Assembly: GCA_964629965.1 (NCBI GenBank)
Contig: CAZVRZ010000222.1
Coordinates: 1 to 7,174 of the forward strand
Length of the DNA: 7,174 nt
Direction of reading: 5' to 3'
DNA from: CAZVRZ01 sp964629965
Lineage (GTDB): Bacteria; Chloroflexota; Anaerolineae; Anaerolineales; UBA4823
Below are positions 6,501 through 7,174 of the stretch, one piece after another (positions within the stretch are counted from its first letter, which is position 1; each line of letters begins with the position of its first letter). The translations under genes were made by a program, and so were the position numbers. The notes beneath the pieces were generated by a model that was not told where the DNA came from, made no database searches, and saw only the letters and a list, made by a program, of their open reading frames with translations.

Positions 6501-7174
6501 GGAAGGTGTGTTTGTCTTGCTGTACGCCGATAGCAACAGTGATGGTCGATACACTAACGGCGAGGCTGTGGTAGCGCGGGCGGTTACCGATGAGAATGGG
6601 AACTACTACTTTAGTAACCTTCTGCCCGGCAACTACGTTGTGGTGGTGGATACCGCCAGCCTGCCCGGCGGCCTGACCAACACCATCGACCCAGATACCA
6701 CGGATTCTCCGGCGAATGAGTCCGGCCTAACCCTGACAGCCGGTGAAATCAACTTACTGCAAAACTTTGGCTACCAGGGTACCACCAACAGCGTTTCGGG
6801 CACTATCTGGCAAGACACGGACAGCGATGGCTTCCTGGATGGCTCAGAAAACACCTGGCTGCAAGGCGTGACCGTGGCCCTGCGCGACAGCCGCGGCAAT
6901 ATTATCGCTGCCACTACCACCGACGCCGGCGGCAACTACAGCTTCGATTACCTGCCTAATGGCACTTATACGGTGGATGTCACCGACCAGGCCAACCTGC
7001 TGGACGGCTACTGGCATTCGCTGGGCACAGCAGGTACCGATGGTCACAGCCAGTCCGACCCGCTGGAAGTAATCCTGAGCGGCAGCACAATCATACCTTA
7101 CGCCGACTTTGGCTACTACCTGCCGCCCATCCAAACCACACCGGTGACGCTGGCGTACTTCAGCAGCAGCCGGG
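406..7174 (+). CDS. Giant modular exported surface protein (DUF11, GEVED, PKD, SdrD-B), 3' partial
   Basis: The frame runs unbroken for 2256 codons from ATG 406 to the window edge, with no frameshift. The product is acidic, rich in Thr, Asn, Gly and Asp, and poor in Lys and Arg. In order it carries: a signal peptide (1-39), an IgGFc-binding-like ectodomain (about 45-465), an Asp-loop/WGQDP module (466-591), a DUF11-like domain (592-733), a GEVED domain (742-937), three DUF11-like domains (940-1328), a jelly-roll-like domain (1332-1512), a PKD domain (1522-1599) and five SdrD-B repeats (1645-2237). I see no enzyme active site. Such architectures belong to cell-surface adhesins, sheath or S-layer-associated proteins, or secreted matrix proteins, so adhesion or envelope structure is the inferred role. 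The anchoring or sorting signal must lie beyond the window. Its own promoter and the upstream terminator suggest separate transcription. The open frame and export are certain enough; the exact function is not known. Confidence 0.95.
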   Translation, partial: MGWKIFSRSSGLPRFVSIALLVAILFGLVSLATPSPAYAANPAPVQVFYVTLPEADALTVLDAINSTAASPITTYFSIAIGVNGTYVYYDQWENGYDSDLANPSNEFSSSNPGGTQIWGNSWAADGCAPNKNGVTLTCSNANDIFVAGDVIIPSNNVPLPRNSSVILFDAKDKVGASSSIAMAHATWAAGSGTLNAFGHEMYSTTEWGTVYESPVGTNTAYPAQGYSGQGMFEYSALSIMAAQNNTTVQIDADANGSYETSIVLQEGGAYLAVGVRQGARLQTTDTTKPIQVLLLTGDIGSNYESRDMNLLPVSAFGSSYWSPVGVNTGASFTPGPTRLFLYNPSANGSIYITCKQRSPTNPATIITVTRGPVAARGIAYVDLTNNSGANCFASDGSGAPTPATKIFAIGTVDTAVNGVSAGQAGDWSFTLYPDNFLSTDALVGLGLGKDPTNATSTENGSPLWVTSACSTNNYVYVDWNNDGTPDKVDLNGDGDTTDTNVDSINETTSNNGMLITQYKSTRLFEPDRDAEPFDQTGARVWSRTASGVGNGGTPGCNLALAWGQDPRTASAAAPGLDVGTSVPPMRLMEGTKSMELKTDADSDGLLSPGDTATTYITIKNTGSSTANNVYVYDAGVPVNTTYVQASPGPGTEICLVSACPGSGWTSIPDDGSGTPFPLDANAPTGISLGNLAPGATFYVRFDILLGNLNPADVYGEISNCDVASSTGGVVQSCATSLVASHDWGDLPDSYGTSLSTDGPRHSPTDNNPSLTLKLGSNYDRDLQGQPTTNADGDDLNQTTLPKADDEDGIVISGPQPAWQSGGTAEIDVTVTNGPGCLNAWMDFTGDSGATPPAADGNFTKTGGYDAYSSYTEHIVQNLAVVAGTSTINVTVPPGAIGPSGAYFRFRLSPRDGDGNCTAPIGPTGFVSGGEVEDYFIVPADLSITKTDGETTVAPGDPIEYTLTIKNNGLATATGVKLEDTIDEDGDNLTYQSIICAPPLADNDPTVVGSKYTWDLADLAPGASTSCTVSVSVDTLLPDEITPLPDGTSLINYAHVSTTALEVNITDNESSDIDLTKTDPLPDLRVTKSDGVTQVLAGGELKYTIQYTNTGTVPATLVNIVDTLPANVTYQSYSSSPSITCTPPPATVVTCNVGPVAVNGSGWVQITVKVIGTEPTGVAVLNRVSIAGAEGDLNPADNSASDSDVIVSPYVVTQKSAFGPDALGEVTYSIYWHNNSTAAAGNVVIVDDLDLTPNTTLVSGSITGGGIYDVTEHTITWYLGIQPAGASGTLSFKVTLDSGAGGALQTAPTLSTETGAGSLTITSTTTAYTSLPWCDSDFNPACLAFRGIFTGTNGIGPLGWADNPRSGVFNETPPLPAQTWTQPGAASTAEAYYWLPAATLDAEWVSMKDEGLTYSNNSFFRQAFCTPLNAGDLSASLSLASDDLSTVYLNGVYVGQHLGAGSSSTLDASDGVQSGINILAIKLVNNTHGGHPFPPPCEGCDHSGLLFNLQASFGSLLPFASGPAMTLEDQIVTVSVDENALNGRKPYSYKFDFGDDTPVVDFQAASSLPHTYDEPGTYVVTVTARAVYGCTGTDQVTIQVLPAGSKLLANRATVSYVSYRMEGENLVPLVEFNSETGAGLLLAGTIGDRVWLDENRNGIQDAGEAGLANVTIELRDSSNNLIATTVTDANGNYIFKNVPVATYQVVVDTDSLPTGLAPTYDEDGSIPTPHTTSVDLSYNAEHTTADFGYNWPSTGGAIGDRVWIDADGDGIQDAAEMGLSGVTVMLYYDSNEDGIFDDPYNVGGYDPVRTTDATGNYIFNNLPPGAYGVRVTAPAGYTQTGDPDSTLDNQITTPIKLTPESVQVYLKADFGYMPNEDTGATIGDTIWLDTNANGNLDGFESRIPQVTVALIKDINGDGMYQPGADLIVASAITDASGYYQFDGVPVADGVGTDDYLVWVNDINNVLTGLLPTYDDDGVGTPHISAVTNLAPAGNPLQDFGYAPPGQTSEKGLIGDTIFLDRNNDGEYAPGEGLEGVFVLLYADSNSDGRYTNGEAVVARAVTDENGNYYFSNLLPGNYVVVVDTASLPGGLTNTIDPDTTDSPANESGLTLTAGEINLLQNFGYQGTTNSVSGTIWQDTDSDGFLDGSENTWLQGVTVALRDSRGNIIAATTTDAGGNYSFDYLPNGTYTVDVTDQANLLDGYWHSLGTAGTDGHSQSDPLEVILSGSTIIPYADFGYYLPPIQTTPVTLAYFSSSR
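538..1800 (+). other. N-terminal ectodomain resembling IgGFc-binding-type modules
   Basis: Residues about 45-465 follow the signal peptide and are predicted to be beta-rich. Three segments resemble the IgGFc_binding-type bacterial domain: NNTTVQIDADANGSY (244-258), a TTDTTKPIQVLLLTG stretch (283-297), and NLLPVSAFGSSYWSPVG (309-325) followed by TRLFLYNPSANGSIYITC. In that family the order TTVxI, KPIxV, then LPxxxxxGxxY is the usual pattern. C127/C138 and C354/C391 could form disulfides after export. The family name comes from human mucin-like proteins, so bacterial members need not bind antibody. This is the most likely ligand-binding head. Assignment is from recalled motifs; boundaries are approximate. 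Confidence 0.5.
1801..2178 (+). other. Asp-rich loop and WGQDP module
   Basis: Residues 466-591 open with two adjoining Asp-rich loops, DWNNDGTPD (478-486) and DLNGDGDTTD (489-498), spaced like calcium-binding loops of dockerin or thrombospondin type-3 repeats. They are followed by ALAWGQDPRTAS (559-570) and LDVGTSVPPM (576-585). I recall this WGQDP plus LDxGTxVxP pairing from secreted bacterial proteins in which it precedes DUF11-type domains, as it does here. No named family can be assigned with certainty. Confidence 0.4.
2179..2604 (+). other. DUF11-like beta-sandwich domain 1
   Basis: Residues about 592-733 contain LSPGDTATTYITIKNTGSS, followed by a strand with an Asp turn and later ISLGNLAPGATFYVRF. 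This is the DUF11/CARDB-like order: a GD-start, xYxIxxxNTG, then a xLxPGxxxxxxF strand. Such domains are Ig-like spacers in large surface proteins. C654/C659 and C720/C733 may pair as disulfides. Confidence 0.65.
2629..3216 (+). other. GEVED domain
   Basis: Residues 742-937 begin with DWGDLPDSYGTS and proceed through a PRHS segment, the LGSNYDRDLQGQP stretch and an ADDEDGI motif (818-824). They end with the namesake GEVEDYF signature (929-935). This ordered set is diagnostic of the GEVED domain found in large exported proteins of many environmental bacteria; its molecular role is not established. The ADDEDG and DGDD clusters could bind metal. C836 and C916 are its only cysteines and may pair. 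It is inserted between the first and second DUF11-like domains. Confidence 0.9.
3223..3633 (+). other. DUF11-like domain 2
   Basis: Residues 940-1076 begin DLSITKTDGETTVAPGDPI and continue with EYTLTIKNNGLATATGVKLED, then WDLADLAPGASTSCTVSV, ending in a NYAHVSTTALE strand. The opening DLxxTKxD, the YTLxIxNNG strand and the LAPG turn are the classic DUF11 pattern. C995 and C1026 could form one disulfide. It starts only a few residues after the GEVED signature. Confidence 0.85.
3649..4020 (+). other. DUF11-like domain 3
   Basis: Residues 1082-1205 begin DLRVTKSDGVTQVLAGGELK and continue YTIQYTNTGTVPAT, VDTLPANVTY and a GxVAVNGSGWVQITVKV strand. They close with NRVSIAGAEGDLNPADNSAS, the usual DUF11 ending in which NPxDNxA marks the domain boundary. 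C1140 and C1150 are close enough to form a hairpin disulfide. This is the most canonical DUF11 copy in the protein. Confidence 0.9.
4027..4389 (+). other. DUF11-like domain 4 (divergent)
   Basis: Residues 1208-1328 start PYVVTQKSAFGPDALGEVTY and continue SIYWHNNSTAAAGNVVIVDD, then ITWYLGIQPAGASGTLSFKV. The spacing of strands and the PAGASGTLSF turn match DUF11-like folds, but the NTG is replaced by HNNS and the opening TKxD by TQKSA. It contains no cysteine, unlike the three preceding copies. Confidence 0.65.
4399..4941 (+). other. Jelly-roll or galactose-binding-like domain
   Basis: Residues about 1332-1512 include FFRQAFCTPL (1418-1427), then LSLASDDLSTVYLNGVYVG (1435-1453) and NILAIKLVN (1476-1484), ending with LLFNLQAS. 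A strand carrying DDxxxVYLNGxxVG, followed by a NxLAIxLxN strand, is typical of galactose-binding-like beta-sandwich domains, where the DD...NG edge sits beside the ligand or calcium site. Cysteines cluster at both ends: C1333/C1341 and a CEGC motif (1496-1499). C1424 has no obvious partner. A carbohydrate-binding role is plausible but unproven. Confidence 0.55.
4969..5202 (+). other. PKD domain
   Basis: Residues about 1522-1599 contain YSYKFDFGDDTPV (1546-1558), then HTYDEPGTYVVTVTA (1569-1583) and a final DQVTIQV strand. WDFGDG-type and HxYxxPGxYxVxxxV signatures define the PKD Ig-like fold, and both are present, with FDFGDD replacing the usual DFGDG. PKD domains act as extracellular spacers or binding modules. 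C1589 is the last cysteine in the visible protein. A linker (1600-1644) joins it to the SdrD-B array. Confidence 0.85.
5338..5649 (+). repeat. SdrD-B-type repeat 1 (short form)
   Basis: Residues 1645-1748 run from IGDRVWLD to ADFGY. A calcium-loop motif, DENRNGIQDAGE (1652-1663), is followed by GLANVTIELRD, TDANGNYIFKNVP and YQVVVD. SdrD-B (Cna_B-like) repeats are rigid stalk modules in bacterial surface proteins that usually bind Ca2+ through this loop. This copy has no second Asp-rich insert. Confidence 0.95.
5674..6018 (+). repeat. SdrD-B-type repeat 2 (long form)
   Basis: Residues 1757-1871 run from IGDRVWIDADGDGIQDAAE to ADFGY. The first Ca-loop spans D1764-E1775. A second Asp-rich insert, YYDSNEDGIFDDP (1786-1798), sits in the following strand pair, before TDATGNYIFNNLPPGAYGV. 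The DNA around 5833-5862 is close to the matching part of repeat 1 (5461-5490), so the copies share an origin but have diverged. Confidence 0.95.
6046..6405 (+). repeat. SdrD-B-type repeat 3 (long form)
   Basis: Residues 1881-2000 run from IGDTIWLDTNANGNLDGFE to QDFGY. The first Ca-loop spans D1888-E1899, and the second Asp-rich insert is KDINGDGMYQPGADL. The LPTYDDDGVGTPH segment near the end recalls APTYDEDGSIPTPH in repeat 1, making these two the closest pair in their C-terminal halves. At 120 residues it is the longest of the five. Confidence 0.95.
6439..6774 (+). repeat. SdrD-B-type repeat 4 (long form, altered Ca-loop)
   Basis: Residues 2012-2123 run from IGDTIFLDRNNDG to QNFGY. The first loop reads DRNNDGEYAPGE (2019-2030): the Asp seen at the ninth position in the other four repeats is Ala here (A2027). 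The second insert ADSNSDGRYTNGEA is intact, and TDENGNYYFSNLLPGNYVVVVD follows in the normal place. The repeat closes with NFGY rather than DFGY. Confidence 0.93.
6793..7116 (+). repeat. SdrD-B-type repeat 5 (short form)
   Basis: Residues 2130-2237 start with VSGTIWQDTDSDG instead of IGD, and run to ADFGY. The Ca-loop is DTDSDGFLDGSE (2137-2148), followed by LQGVTVALRDSRGN, TDAGGNYSFDYLPNGTYTVDV. Like repeat 1 it has no second Asp-rich insert. After it the sequence changes character (YLPPIQTTPVTLAYFSSSR), so this is probably the last repeat of the array. Confidence 0.92.

Noticed and set aside
5338..7116. The repeat array as a recent tandem DNA duplication or minisatellite
   Set aside because: The copies resemble each other at protein level, with only short DNA matches such as 5461-5490 and 5833-5862, so they are old and diverged.

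Overview
The window is dominated by one very long plus-strand reading frame. It opens at 406 and runs without a stop to the window's right edge, giving 2256 codons with the 3' end missing. It encodes an exported, multi-domain, acidic surface or secreted protein. The tail of a preceding gene (3-68), a strong intrinsic terminator (98-126) and an AT-rich intergenic region with a plausible promoter (315-343) lie upstream. No RNA gene, mobile element or CRISPR array is visible, and I found no sign of a minus-strand gene.

Reading the giant protein from its N-terminus: a Sec signal peptide (residues 1-39); a large beta-rich ectodomain that resembles IgGFc-binding-type N-terminal modules (about 45-465); a module with Asp-rich loops and a WGQDP motif (about 466-591); a first DUF11-like beta-sandwich (about 592-733); a GEVED-type domain ending in its GEVEDYF signature (742-937); three more DUF11-like domains (940-1076, 1082-1205, 1208-1328); a jelly-roll or galactose-binding-like domain (about 1332-1512); a PKD domain (about 1522-1599); and five SdrD-B-type repeats with Asp/Asn calcium-loop motifs (1645-2237). 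The last visible residues (2238-2256) lead into an unseen C-terminal part. The layout suggests a putative ligand-binding head on a long stalk of Ig-like and Ca2+-stiffened domains, typical of large bacterial adhesins or envelope proteins.

The upstream gene fragment ends in LLGDPTLVIQP, which resembles the C-terminal end of gingipain-like C25 peptidase domains. A terminator and 337 bp of intergenic DNA separate it from the giant gene, so the two are probably transcribed separately.

Organism: coding DNA is moderately GC-rich (roughly 60% by eye), with G/C-ending codons and a sharply AT-richer intergenic region. This combination of DUF11, GEVED, PKD and SdrD-B modules is familiar from environmental bacteria such as Chloroflexota (Anaerolineae-like), Planctomycetota, Cyanobacteria and Bacteroidota. 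The TPVTLAYFSSSR segment at the edge makes me favour Anaerolineae-like Chloroflexota, but this is a weak inference with no taxonomic marker gene behind it.
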